DNA from: Adiantum capillus-veneris
Lineage: Eukaryota; Streptophyta; Polypodiopsida; Polypodiales; Pteridaceae
Length of the DNA stretch: 64,000 nt
NCBI GenBank assembly: GCA_014529385.2
Contig: CM043963.1
Coordinates: forward strand, 109,718,912-109,782,911
Direction: 5' to 3'
Below the pieces are notes generated by a model. That model was not told the origin of the DNA. It was given only the letters and a program-made list of their open reading frames with translations, and searched no databases. Below are positions 22,861 through 33,146 of the stretch, one piece after another. The number at the start of each line of letters is the position of its first letter. Positions within the stretch are counted from its first letter, which is position 1. Made by a program: the position numbers and the translations under genes.

Positions 22861-25800
22861 CATCTCATGGAATGTGCAGGGATTAGGAGGGCCCTAGTTT
22901 CAGCGTCAGAGGGGTCGGCTGCGTCAAGAGCTGCAGAGATGCCTTGTGGGTGGTGAGATTGACGTTCTTATGCTACAGGAGCATCATCTTTGTGAGATCC
23001 GCATTCGGCGTTGTGGTCAGATTTTGCGTGGTCGCTATGAGACTTTTTGGGCAGCTACTTTTGGACCTAGAGGCATCCAAAGTGGGGTATGTATGACCAT
23101 TGCGGACTCTTTGCAGCAGGCTATTGTGGGCCAGGGGATTATTGTGCCAGGCAGGGTTCAGTGGATTTCTATGCAGGTTTAGGGTTGCCTGATGGGTTTC
23201 CTAAACATTTACGCGCCCAATGTGGCGAGCACACGTGCAGGCAGAGCAATGGTGCATTGGAGGAGACTTCAACATGTTGGAGGACCCAGCTGACAGGATT
23301 GGAGGTAGCCATACTATTGTGCATGGCGATAGTTGGCAGCTTGGGAGAGGTTATGTATGACTGCACGTTTAAGATGTGTGGCAGCATTCTAGCTTTGTGA
23401 TTCCACCTGACAGCCTGGTCTTCTCTCGTTTGGACCGTCGAGTGGAAGGAGTGAATCTATCTCGGATAGATCGCTTCTACACTAGTGATCACTTCGGTGA
23501 CTTGAGAGGGATTGTTGGCATTTTGGCTGGGACTTCCTTTTCGGACCATGCACCAGTGATCCTCATAGTGACTGATAGGCAGAGGAGGGGGAGCACGATG
23601 CTACGCATCCCAGAGAGGGTCTTGCTGGACTTTGCGCTCAGAGAGCGAGTGGAGACTCTTTGGACAGAGAGCTTAGACGTACAGGACTCTCCTGCTGACA
23701 GGGTGGCCTCAGGACTTGCTCAGCTTAGTCAGCTCTTTCTTCAGGAGTCTTCGGCTCACCTGGCTGTAGCGAGAGAGGAGGAGCAGTGCCTTCGACGGGG
23801 CGTTGCTTCCTTGCAGAGGATGCAGGAGCAGCATCCAGACAATCCTTGGTTGGAGGAGCAGTTATAGCAGGCTCGCCAGGAGCTCGTCAGCACAGAGGAG
23901 AGGCGCCATGAGTTTGCTTTCCATCATCAGGCATCTCAGTGGACCTAGGTGGGTGACAGAGTGATAGGCGCTTTCTTTGAGGCAGTGGGACCTCGACATA
24001 CGCATGCCAAGGTCAATCAGTTGAGGAGGCCTGACGGGTCAGTTGCTTCAGAGCCAGAGGACATACGTGCAGTTGCTACTGACTTTTACCGTGATTTACT
24101 GTCTGCAGAGCCCCAGTCATAGCGTCAGGATGCATGCAGAGAGCAGGTGTGGGGGCTTGAGCTGCCTCTTCAGCTAGAGGAGCTGCACACGCTCTTAGTG
24201 CACTCCCCCATGGTAGCTGTTCAGGTGAGGATGGCTTGACCTCGAGCTTTTTCTTGGAGTACTGGAACTTGCTTGGCTATGATCTTTGTAGTGCTTTTCA
24301 GTACATTTTGCACACAGGTGAGATGCTTGACAGCATGAGTGAAGGCCTGGTTTACCTCATTCCCAAGGAGGGTGGCTCCTTAGATGAGATTCGACAGTGG
24401 TGCCCCATCACCATCCTCAACTCAGCCTACAAAATTCTTGCCAAGGCTCTAAGTTTGAGGATCCAGCCACTTCTAGAGAGCCTTATACATGGAACTCAGA
24501 CAGGTTTTGTCAAGGAGCGTAGTATCCTTGACAACATCTTACTTTTTGGGAGGCTTCTGCCCTTGCGCAGCTCCGAGATGAGGATTTGGTGATTCTTCTT
24601 CTCGATTTTGAGAAGGCCTACGACAGAGTTGACTGGGATTTTTTGAAGGGCACTCTACACAGGATGGGCTTCTTAGATGCTTGGATCAGAGGGGTGCCAA
24701 CTTTGTACAGACGGGCACACAGTAGGGTGCTTTTAGCAGGAGGTAGAGGTGATCGTTTCATGCTCACACGTTCAATCAGACAGGGCTGCCCTCTTGCCCC
24801 CTTCCTCTTTCTATTCTATGCTGAGGCGATGAGTAGGTTTTTGGTTTCACAGCAGGTTGGTTTACGTGGCTTAGCGCTCCCTATTCGGGGAGATGAGCTA
24901 CTGGACGCTGAGTTTGCAAACGACTCAGCCTTGTACTTGGATGGCCAAGAGGCCAACCTACACAGGTGTGAGCAGGCTCTTGAGACTTTCTGTTGTGCAT
25001 CTGGCGCACTGATCAACTAGAGAAAGCTTTCTCGGTTGGTAGTGCTCCTACGCCAGATTGGATGCCAAGTGAGGATTTCAGGTGGATTCCCCCAGGGACT
25101 GCAGTTCGGTACTTGGGCTGTCAGGTTGGTTTGGACTTGTCTCCCGAGCAACAGATTGCTCCCCTCCTCCTGTCTATCAGGAGGAAGTTGTTACATTGGA
25201 GCTCCGCACGACTTTCTTTGGCAGGCAGAGTTGTAGTGGCCAACGACGTGTTGTTGGCTACTTGTGGTACATCACTTCTTGTTGGATCTTCTCGAGTTCT
25301 TGTATTAGCCAGGTGGAGAGGCTGATCAGGAATTTCCTTTGGTCAGGGCGTGACACTCAGATAGCTCAGGCCAAAGTGGCATGGCAGGTCATCACTCTTC
25401 CTTGTTCTCACGGAGGATTGGGATCATAGACCCAGCACAGCAGAGCAAAGCCCTTCTTGGGAAGTTCATCGTCAGAGGACTTCTTCCAGGCGAGGAGCCC
25501 TGGAAGGAGTTCTTGCTTCAGCGGCTTAGTGCTAGGGTGCCTCAGGCTGGAGGCCCATGGCGACCCTCGACTCGATGGATTTTCACAGAGATGCGTAGAG
25601 TTGACTTCAGCAGGAGACTAGAGGACCGCTTTGCTGTGAGTCTGCTCCGTTCCTGGGAGCAAATGCGGCGAGGCCTGGAGCAGCGTCAGTCTACTTGCAC
25701 GGAGGAGCGCCTGAGACAGCCCCTTGTTTGGAACCCCATGGTTAGCACTCAGAGAGTCCACTTGGTTGATAGCCGGCCTAATGTTTCCTAGGGTCCCATG

Positions 25801-27117
25801 GCAGAGGGTACAGCATGCTCTCTAGGTGACTGGTTACAATTTTCAGGCTTGTCAGAGGAGCTTCTCGGCATTCAGCTACAGGGCATGAGAGGGGTGCAGA
25901 GCATGTGTCAGGACATCTCAGAGGCAGTACCGGCTGAGTGGCTCACACCTCTTGAGTCAGCAGCGCCCAGATGGATGGGAGCCTTCACGCGACTGGAGGT
26001 TCTCATCTCAGTTCGGGCTTGCTCAGAGACTATACCCTCCCTGTTTTTCAAGCTACAGGGTGAGGGACGCTTACACCGAGTTGCAGTAGAGGCCCCGCAG
26101 GTGGTAGAGTGTTGTTTTCAGAGGATTCGCGTGGTGGGCATCTGTGGGAGGACTTGTGTCATAGATCCCGACCAAGCAGCTCTGAAGACTGGCCACTGGA
26201 GACTATGGGTTTGCGAGAGCGCTCCACTGGCACGAGTACAGTGGGATCCTGGAGAGTGGTTGTGGAGGGACCCTTTCTCCTCCACAGACCATCCAGGTGT
26301 CCCTTTCTTTCAGTACACTGTTCGACTGGGACGTCACATACTGGCAGCGCAGAGAGAGGCTCGTCCAGCTGCAGCACCTCATTGGTAGGAGGATGGTCTC
26401 ACAGCTGAGTTCTTGGCAGCTTTTTGGGAGAGGTTGTGGGACTCCAGACAGCCGAGACGAGTCACTTTGTTCTAGTGGCTGGTTGCACACAGAGCTACAG
26501 CAGTTGGGAGCTGGCTTGTACATAGTGGTCTCTCGGCCACATGTGCAGCTTGTGACCATCTTGTGGAGAGTCAGCGTCACTATCTTTGGGATTGTCCTTT
26601 GGCAGAGCAGGTGTGGCTTCGTGTCCTTCGGCTGATGCCAGCTCTTTCCACTACTCAGCAGTACAGTTGGGGGGCAGCTACTTGGTCCACTCTCACGGGC
26701 CCGGCACTTCAGTTTGAGCTATCTTCCACTAGTAGGATGATAGTGATACAAGGAGGTCGACCTACACTCCAGCCTGCTACAAAGCTTACTCCACAGGAGT
26801 GGTGCAACGAGAGAGAGGAATGTTGGGAGCTCATCAGTGGCCTGACACTCTGGTTCATCTGGCGGGCCCGTTGCTTCCGCATCTTCGAGGCTCGCCCTGT
26901 ACCACCAACAGAGACTATTCGGGATCTTTGGCTAGAGTTGATCCATACTCTCAAAGGACAGTTCGAGAGACTCCAAGGCAGTTCCGACCACACGCGGGAG
27001 CGCAGGGAGGCTTTCCTGCGACTCTGGCATCCTGGGCCTTTCTTCACCAGGGTCCAAGGTGTGCTCAGATGGCACTACCGTCCACCTGTGTGGCTTTTCC
27101 CTCCTCCCATCTCTTGA
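22853..27117 (+). pseudogene. LINE ORF2 (endonuclease-reverse transcriptase), copy 3
   Basis: The ATG at 22853 opens MRIISWNVQGLGG. The endonuclease keeps the catalytic-type LMLQEHHLCE block (about 22970) and SRIDRFYTSDHF with SFSDHAPV (about 23460-23550). The reverse transcriptase lies at about 24400-25330 (QTGFVKERSILDN, LLDFEKAYDRVDWDF). The FADD motif has become FAND (24916 region), which would abolish catalysis. zf-RVT is at about 26540-26600. The C-terminus GPFFTRVQGVLRWHYRPPVWLF ends with TGA at 27115-27117 and defines the family stop. Several frameshifts and stops are present. Confidence 0.92.
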
Positions 27118-27263
27118 TCTAGCATCATTGTACATATGTTGTTTTTTCATTGGGAGAGTCTCCCCATCATGATTGTTGTAGCCCTCTCTTGAAGAGGAGG
27201 TTGTAGCACTATGGGCAGTTTCATTACCTAATAGAAGGATCTTTTTCTCGGGGAAAAAAAAAG

Positions 27264-27754
27264 CCACTACTTACCCTTGCGTTTTCGTAAGCGTGCCTTC
27301 TCAGACCGCTACTGGGCTTACAGTTTTTGCTGTATGACTTTATGAACTAGAATTCCCGAAAATGAAAATGATACTGATTGATTTGTACTTGACTTTTATG
27401 AGTGCAGGATTGATAGACGAAATGATTGAGCATTTCGGTCTCATAAATCTCTATAGACATGATTGCAATATGGATTAGTTAATCGAGCAACTCTGAGGTC
27501 CCGACTAGATCTAGATGCGATTGTTACATACTTTGCCGATTAATCATGGTCTGAGATTTGGAATGAATTCGAATGTGATTTGTCATGTGATGTCCTGTGA
27601 TTTGTCATGTGATGTCAAGTGATGTCCTGTCAATTGGTGCATGTGCTAGATATGTTGTGCCTAGTGCGTCGGTACTAACAGTTAGAGTCTGCTAAGATAG
27701 TTTAAGGCCTCTGTCTGTTTTGCAGGCGTAATCGAGGACGATTACAATTCTTTC
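27264..27754. other. Non-coding 3' end of a gypsy element, with short repeats
   Basis: No ORF of note. The last part leads into a polypurine tract and an LTR start, so it is probably the 3' untranslated end of a plus-strand element. A small direct repeat of GTGATTTGTCATGTGATGTC lies at about 27578-27620. Confidence 0.5.
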
Positions 27755-27764
27755 AAGAGGGGGA
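27755..27764 (+). promoter_or_regulatory. Polypurine tract
   Basis: AAGAGGGGGA two bases before the TGTCACAAAC start of an LTR. This is the usual plus-strand primer for LTR-retrotransposon replication. Confidence 0.75.
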
Positions 27765-27766
27765 TA

Positions 27767-28005
27767 TGTCACAAACTATTGACGTGGCATCATTGCTAAG
27801 TTGTTCCAGCTTATGGATAACTATCGAGGGGTATGAACAATACTTATTCCATACTTCCATAGCCGCCCACGTTATGGTTGATGTATGAAAAAACTATGCT
27901 TGGAATCTTTGGGTATCTTTAAATAGACCCATCATCCCACATCTTGAGTCCTTGGAGACCTCCTTTGATTAGCATTAGTAGTTACTCAGTCACAAGCTGT
28001 CCTTA
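27767..28005 (+). mobile_element. LTR family E, 3' LTR fragment (E1)
   Basis: It begins TGTCACAAACTATTGACGTGG directly after a polypurine tract. The same start occurs at 29816 (minus), 39491 (minus), 39781 (plus) and 45622 (plus). The end is unclear, since minus-strand integrase sequence takes over at about 28006. Confidence 0.65.
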
Positions 28006-29240
28006 CACTATCGTTAGCCAATTCGAGCATTTCGTGCTTATCATACAAGAAATCTCGAGCTTGGCGATCTTTGACTTTCTCTAAGCCAATGGCAATAGGG
28101 GATTTAGTCTCAAATCCAAACATCAACATAAATGGGCTAAATCTAGTTGCAGAATGCTTGCTACTATTACAGTAGGCAACCTCTAATTCCGGAGGATACC
28201 TTTCCCAATCAGACTATCTACGAGAGACATAATTCCTCAATATGTCTTCCAACGTCTGATTCGTCCTTTCATTCTGTCCATCAGACTCGGGATGATCATA
28301 GGATGACATATTCAACTCTTCCGAAGATGAGCAAATACATCTCACCAATATCATCCAATGAACATGATATTCCGATCACTGACAAGCTGATCGACAAAAT
28401 TGCCAACTATTATAGAAAAACTCTAATTGCAGAGGATACCTTTCCCAATCAAACTATCTATGAGAGACATAATTTCTCAACATGTCTTCCAACGTCTGAT
28501 TCATCCTTTCACTCTGTCCATCAAACTCGGGATGATCATAGGATGACATACTCAACTTCGTCCGAAGGTGAGCAAATACATCTCGCCAATATCGTCCAAT
28601 GAACTTGATATTCCGATCACTCTGTCCATCAGACTCGGGATGATCATAGGATGACATACTCAACTTTGTCCGAAGGTGAGCAAATACATCTCGCCATTAT
28701 CGTCCAATGAACTTGATATTCAGGTCACTGACAAGCTGATCGACAAATTGCCAACTCATGGCTTTTTACTGTCAATTTCATTGGTCTAAACTTTGCTATT
28801 TTTGTGACTCTATCAACCACAACCCAAATGGCATCATCGCCACAAATAGTATTTGGCAAAACAACAATAAAATCCATTGAGATACTCTGCCACTTCGCAT
28901 CAGGGATTTCTAATGGATGTAGCATGCTAGCTTTCTTAAGGCGCTCAGCCTTCTTGACCCGACATCGAGTGCATCTCTTCACATAGCTCTCTATGTAATA
29001 ATGCATCCTTCACCAATAGAATATCGTTTGACCAATGCTAAAGTTCTTTGAATAACTTTGTGCCCAGCACTATAAACATCCTGGAATTTGAACAAAATCC
29101 TTTGTCGAACCTCATTGGTTTCCAACACACAAACTTTTCTACATTTCTAAACAAAATTCCAGCTTTGATAGAATATTGTCTCTGTCTAATATCTCCAACG
29201 CGACTAACTTGGGTCTCCGGATTATCCAAGCCTGTATGCA
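28006..29240 (-). pseudogene. Gypsy integrase, decayed and internally duplicated
   Basis: Read leftwards from 29240: the pre-integrase region (DIRQRQYSIKAGILF); a zinc-binding remnant (YVKRCTRCRVKKAERLKKA); the catalytic core start (LEIPDAKWQSISMDFIVVLP, VVDRVTKIAKF, which holds the first Asp); the DGQSERMNQTLEDMLRNYVSHR block with the catalytic Glu; and the core C-terminus (LEVAYCNSSKHSATRFSPFMLMFG, then a basic tail). The second catalytic Asp block is degraded. The DGQSE region is tandemly duplicated (see 28181-28728). No start, RT or LTR of its own is contiguous. The enzyme would have joined retrotransposon DNA to the genome. Confidence 0.85.
28181..28728. repeat. Nested tandem duplications in the integrase (240 bp and 108 bp periods)
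   Basis: The first pair repeats with period 240 bp (CTCTAATTCC at 28181 and CTCTAATTGC at 28421). Part of the second unit repeats again with period 108 bp (TCTGTCCATC at 28513 and 28621). Both periods are multiples of three, so each duplication keeps the integrase frame. Confidence 0.92.
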
Positions 29241-29244
29241 AGCC

Positions 29245-29816
29245 ACAACCTATAAGTTAGTAGGGGTTAGGTTTTTAAAACCCTAACCCTTTAGACCCCA
29301 CGGCCATATCTTCATGGTTTCCTTGTCCTCTCGACCAATCCCTCAAGTTGGACATGCCACGCAGAGTCACAGGAGACCCGAGGATGGGACAGTAGAGAGG
29401 TCCCTCACATGGGACGCAAAGGGGACCCATCCCAAGACGCCGGTCCCGGTGACACAAGCAGGCAAAACGTGGACAGGGGGCGGCAGGTTTGAATTTTGAC
29501 AAGGGGCAGGGTCCCCTATATGCCAACGTTGCCCACTAGACTCTACTTATCCACTCTTCGCTTGTACATCGTTACTTTTTGCCCTTTGAGTATGATGACT
29601 GATCACAATTTCACCGCGTCAATGTGCACGGTGCGCGCGCGCCGCGTCCTTAGCAATCTTGCGCTCATAGTGTTGTCTAGTATACGCTTAATACGCGTCC
29701 CCTCGCCCGTCCCCCATCCCCTGTTTTGCCACATCCCCGTCCTCGGGACCCGTCACATCCTTGAGACCCATCCCCGTCCCCATGTGACTATGAAGCCACG
29801 TCACAAACTTGTGACA
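29245..29816 (-). mobile_element. LTR family E, copy E2, interrupted by a 434-bp insertion
   Basis: On the minus strand it starts TGTCACAAGTTTGTGACGTGGC at 29816 after a polypurine tract, breaks at the insertion 29361-29794, then resumes with ATGTCC...GGTCGAGAGGACAAGG...GGTTAGGG...AACCTAACCC, matching 39800-39950. The left boundary is approximate. Confidence 0.72.
29361..29794. mobile_element. Insertion of 434 bp with imperfect inverted ends and GCCAC duplication
   Basis: The flanks carry GCCAC (29356-29360 and 29795-29799; GCCACG counting one more base). The undisturbed site is visible in LTR E at 39781. The ends are imperfect inverted repeats over about 30 bp (AGTCACAGGAG.CC.GAGGATGGGAC against AGTCACATGGGGACGGGGATGGG). 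It is GC-rich with repeated GGGACGGG/GGGATGGG motifs and no ORF. A MITE is the simplest reading. The superfamily is uncertain because a 5-6 bp duplication is not diagnostic. Confidence 0.65.
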
Positions 29817-29830
29817 TTCCCCCCTCTTGA
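29817..29830 (-). promoter_or_regulatory. Polypurine tract
   Basis: The minus strand reads TCAAGAGGGGGGAA immediately before the LTR E2 start. Confidence 0.75.
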
Positions 29831-30330
29831 AAGAAGTATAATAAAGCCAAGGGATGCAAACTAGCTTGATAAACATTGAGTCTACGTACTCAAGCACCAG
29901 ATCCAACACTTCTGAAAAGACAACAGTCAATGCTCAGATCAGATTTCGTCGTCGAGGGTCTACAACACATCATGATCATTGTAACAAATTTAGCAATCAC
30001 ATCGAGACCACGTTGAGCTTTTCACAGATGTCTTGAATACTAATCTCGTTACTATTAGATTCATAACCTCTCTTTTCACATTTCAAGCAAACCACACTCC
30101 TGACCATCCCCATAAGATAGTACATTCACGGAGTATGCATTTCACAATTCATACACTTAGTTCACAGTTAACACTCTGTTTCAATCATTTAATATAGCCA
30201 TCTCATCTAATCTAGAACTCTTAATGCACCTATATCCCTATGTAGTCTTCTCATCCTTCTAAAACTCTCAATGCACTCACAACAATATCTAATCATCTCA
30301 TCCAGATAGGAATCTTGATGCACTAGAATC
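29831..30330. other. Unassigned AT-rich DNA between LTR pieces
   Basis: The 200 bp next to the polypurine tract are probably the 3' end of the minus-strand element that owned LTR E2. The rest resembles the outer part of LTR D. I see no gene. Confidence 0.4.
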
Positions 30331-30630
30331 ACATTTTCTCATTTACTTAGCCATCACATGCAAATCTCGTTAATCTCTAATAGATGTCTAGATGTCCTAA
30401 GTTCATCCATTGATTCATCAAACAAAATGTTGCACACATTCGATCTTCTTTTACATTACTCTAACAATACACACATGAAAGAGTACATATAAGCAATTCA
30501 ATCTAGGAAATTTCCAATTCAATGTTCATATTTTCATACAGTCCATCAACAAGATACTATCAGTTTATCAATATTCCTAAAATGTCAAAGAGAAATTAAT
30601 GACTTTATTTAATCTAGGCAATCCGTGACA
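30331..30630 (-). mobile_element. LTR family D, copy D2
   Basis: On the minus strand it begins TGTCACGGATTGCC at 30630, shortly after a purine tract (AAGAGGGGAGTCAC at 30640-30653), and matches 19809-20060. The distal boundary is not defined. Confidence 0.68.
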
Positions 30631-30719
30631 ACGGAGTGCAGTGACTCCCCTCTTGTGCATTCCTCGCCTCAGCAGATTCAACCCGCTGATTCATCGGTAA
30701 CTTAAACGCCGCTAGTAAT

Positions 30720-31921
30720 CGAAAAGCCTCAAGCCACAGCTCAAAATTGAAGATCCACTTTGCATTGCGAGCTAAAAAGTGCCCTTGACCGAATTATCTG
30801 TGGACCAAGCTTATCTTTCTATTCTCTTTCCTTGCGCCCTCTCACCTATCGGTAGCCCGCTAGCCTCCCTTGTCCACTTGGCACCTCAATCTAAATCTTC
30901 AAAATTTACTGATGAACTATCAGCTGAATCCCTTGCTTCTTTGGAGCTTGCTGATGAATTATCAGTTGATTCCCATGCTTCTTCGAAACTCTCCGATGAA
31001 TTATCAGTTGGTTGCCTTGGTTCTCTCTCTTTCTTGGAAGACTCTTGCCTTGTTGAGGTGGACAATGGCTTGTCCATAGGATAGGCCAATGAGCCAGCTA
31101 ACCACAACCTTGCTTGGCATGTCCCATATGCCTCTCAATGGATTTTGACTTTTGCCTCAGACAATATTGTCAAATCTCTTTTGGTAGTCTACAACAAAAG
31201 CATTCAATATATCCTTCAAATTGATCCTCTGAAACGAGGACACTGGAAAAACGGTATCCCGGAACGTCTAGCAATAGTCATCCAAAGTGTCTTCCTACTT
31301 CATTCTCAAATGATGCTGAGCCTTCATGATATCTTCTTCATATTCTTCCGTTAACCATGCAAAAGTGAAAATTCTCTTAAATTTTATCCACTTCTTAGGT
31401 GCTTGTCTGTGCAACAACAGAGTAGACCACCATGTGTGTGTGTTTCCTTTCAAATAAAACGCCACCCTTCCTACCCTGGAGCATTCCAAGAAACGACCTC
31501 CCGAGAAGGGGATGTCAAACTGTTGTATGAATTCAAGAGCTTGATAAGTGTCCTGATAGCCTGAACCATGTCAAACTTGATTGCTTGACCCCCATCCTTG
31601 AACTCCTTGGTCTTTGTTGTACTTTTTCTCATTGTCTAAATTGTCAAAAGAGGACAAGGTCTCCTTTGAACTGCTAGATTGCTTTCTGTGCTGTTTAGAC
31701 TTTTCCTTAGGTCTGCTTTTCTTGCTTTTCCTCCACTTCTTTTGCTTTTTCTCATCCTCATTGGAACTAGAGGACGACGACCTGTTGGAACTCTCTGAAG
31801 ACAAAGAAAAATTTGGCTCGTCCGCAAAACAATACAATTGGATCTTTTGGCCACCTCGAAAGTCAATTTCCAGCCCAAATAACCGAGGAAATCTGCTGAT
31901 TTTATTTTCTTTTAAGTGTGA
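30720..31921 (-). pseudogene. Gypsy family D gag, fused to a deleted pol tail
   Basis: From 31921 leftwards: a Ser/Glu/Lys-rich low-complexity stretch (SSESSNRSSSSSSNEDEKKQKK, about 31800-31740); then a Gag core at 31489-31295 (VAFYLKGNTHTWWSTLLLHRQAPKKWIKFKRIF, the PF03732 signature); a second Ser/Asp/Glu-rich stretch with a short repeat (NSSESFEEAWESTDNSSASSKEA, about 31000-30900); and finally pol tail sequence near LTR D2. Most of pol is deleted. Its upstream end is cut by the gypsy-A element at 31922. The piece at 39168-39402 may be the missing N-terminus. Confidence 0.72.
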
Positions 31922-32611
31922 TGTCACGTGCACATCTAACCCTATGTACATGTGGACAAGCTATCCCAGTTCTAGGGTTCAGGTTAGCCTAGGAACTGTT
32001 CTGGCACCCTTGTGAGCCTGTGCGCAGGCCGTGCATGTCCAAGCACTTGGAGTAGTTGCATACCCTCCGATTGCACAACCATTAGTACCTAGCGTTTCCA
32101 GCTAGCAGTACCCTCTGTTGTTTTTGGACATCATCCAGATCAGCCAGTGTTTTTGTTAGCCTAGCGTTTTTAGTCTACCACAGTCAACATCAGCAGATTA
32201 AGTTAGCGTTTTCAGTTTCAGCCCTTAGCCTTGTAGCTTAATCATATAGCCTCGCAGATCCCATCTCCCGCAGCAGATCCTCGTCATCTCATCAGATCAG
32301 CCAGCATTTTCAGATTTCAGTCCGTAACTTCAGATTTCAGCGTCAGCGTTTTCAGCGCATCGTCTCGTCGAGTCTCATCACCGTCGTACCCACCGGCATA
32401 GTCTAAGTATTCAGCCTCAGATCAGCCTTCAGTTTTCAGCCAGATCAGCCCTAGCGTTTTTGCATTTCAGCCCATCCTCGTCGTCGACATCGTCGGCAAG
32501 TCCACAGCATCTAGACCATTGTACCAGATTTGTGCAATCTAAAGCATATACCTCTCTAGTAACAGAGAGGGAGGCCCTTGGAGGGGGGTTTGGGACCCCA
32601 TATGGTGCCGT

Positions 32612-32683
<72 letters not shown>

Positions 32684-32849
32684 CTTTCAGTCACAGTAAC
32701 ATTCACTTTGTTTTGGTCATTGCACTTAGTCTCTCTCTATCTAAGAATAGCGGAAGGCTCCCCCTTCCGTCAGTAAAAAGAACCCCTTGAGTAAAGTTCG
32801 GAGCACTCATCCTGAGCACTATCATCATTCATTTTTGTTGCACTTAACA
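31922..32849 (+). mobile_element. Gypsy family A 5' LTR, copy A2
   Basis: TGTCACGTGCACATC to GCACTTAACA, 928 bp, shorter than LTR A1 because part of U3 is missing (no clear TATA box). It holds AGCGTTTT-type motifs (32160-32460) and a (CT)n array at 32615-32681, in the same order as in A1 and A3. Confidence 0.9.
32615..32681. repeat. (CT)n microsatellite in LTR A2
   Basis: A pure CT run on the sense strand of the LTR, in the transcribed half, matched by 38954-39022 in the 3' LTR piece. Confidence 0.97.
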
Positions 32850-32850
32850 T

Positions 32851-32862
32851 TGGTATCAGAGC
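32851..32862 (+). promoter_or_regulatory. Primer-binding site (initiator tRNA-Met type)
   Basis: TGGTATCAGAGC one base after the LTR end. Confidence 0.92.
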
Positions 32863-33146
32863 TCTTTGGCAGTGTTCTCTATCACTCAAGGAAAGAACCA
32901 CAAAAAAAATTTGCTTGTTGCGGTCGCACGTAACCCAAGTCCACTTGGACGTGTCGATTCCTAATCGTGTTTTTGAAGAGTGGCAGGTAACCCAAGAAAG
33001 AAGGGCTTGTCCAGCCTCCCCTTGTTCCTCTTTTCACTCATTCAGAGCGGACCGTGCACTTAACCGCCGGCCAATCGACGTGAGGTGGGAAAAAGCAACT
33101 TTGGTGTGAGCGCAAGGCCGCTAAGGGGTGCATCCGCAGGAAAGAG

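Larger units (their letters stand above)
20516..27263 (+). mobile_element. L1-type LINE, copy 3 (about full length)
   Basis: Same structure and length (about 6.75 kb) as copy 2: a C-rich 5' region with a poly-C run (20574-20597), ORF1, ORF2, the shared 3' tail and an A-run ending at 27263. It inserted into a minus-strand gypsy polyprotein. The presumed target duplication is too diverged to call. Frameshifts and stops make it inactive. Confidence 0.92.

Noticed and set aside
28147-28602. 151-codon plus-strand frame with an internal repeat, suggestive of a repeat protein
   Set aside because: It is the antisense of the tandemly duplicated integrase. The minus strand gives clear integrase motifs.
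28181-28760. CRISPR-like direct repeats
   Set aside because: Units are contiguous, diverged and coding, without spacers. A CRISPR array is not expected in plant nuclear DNA.
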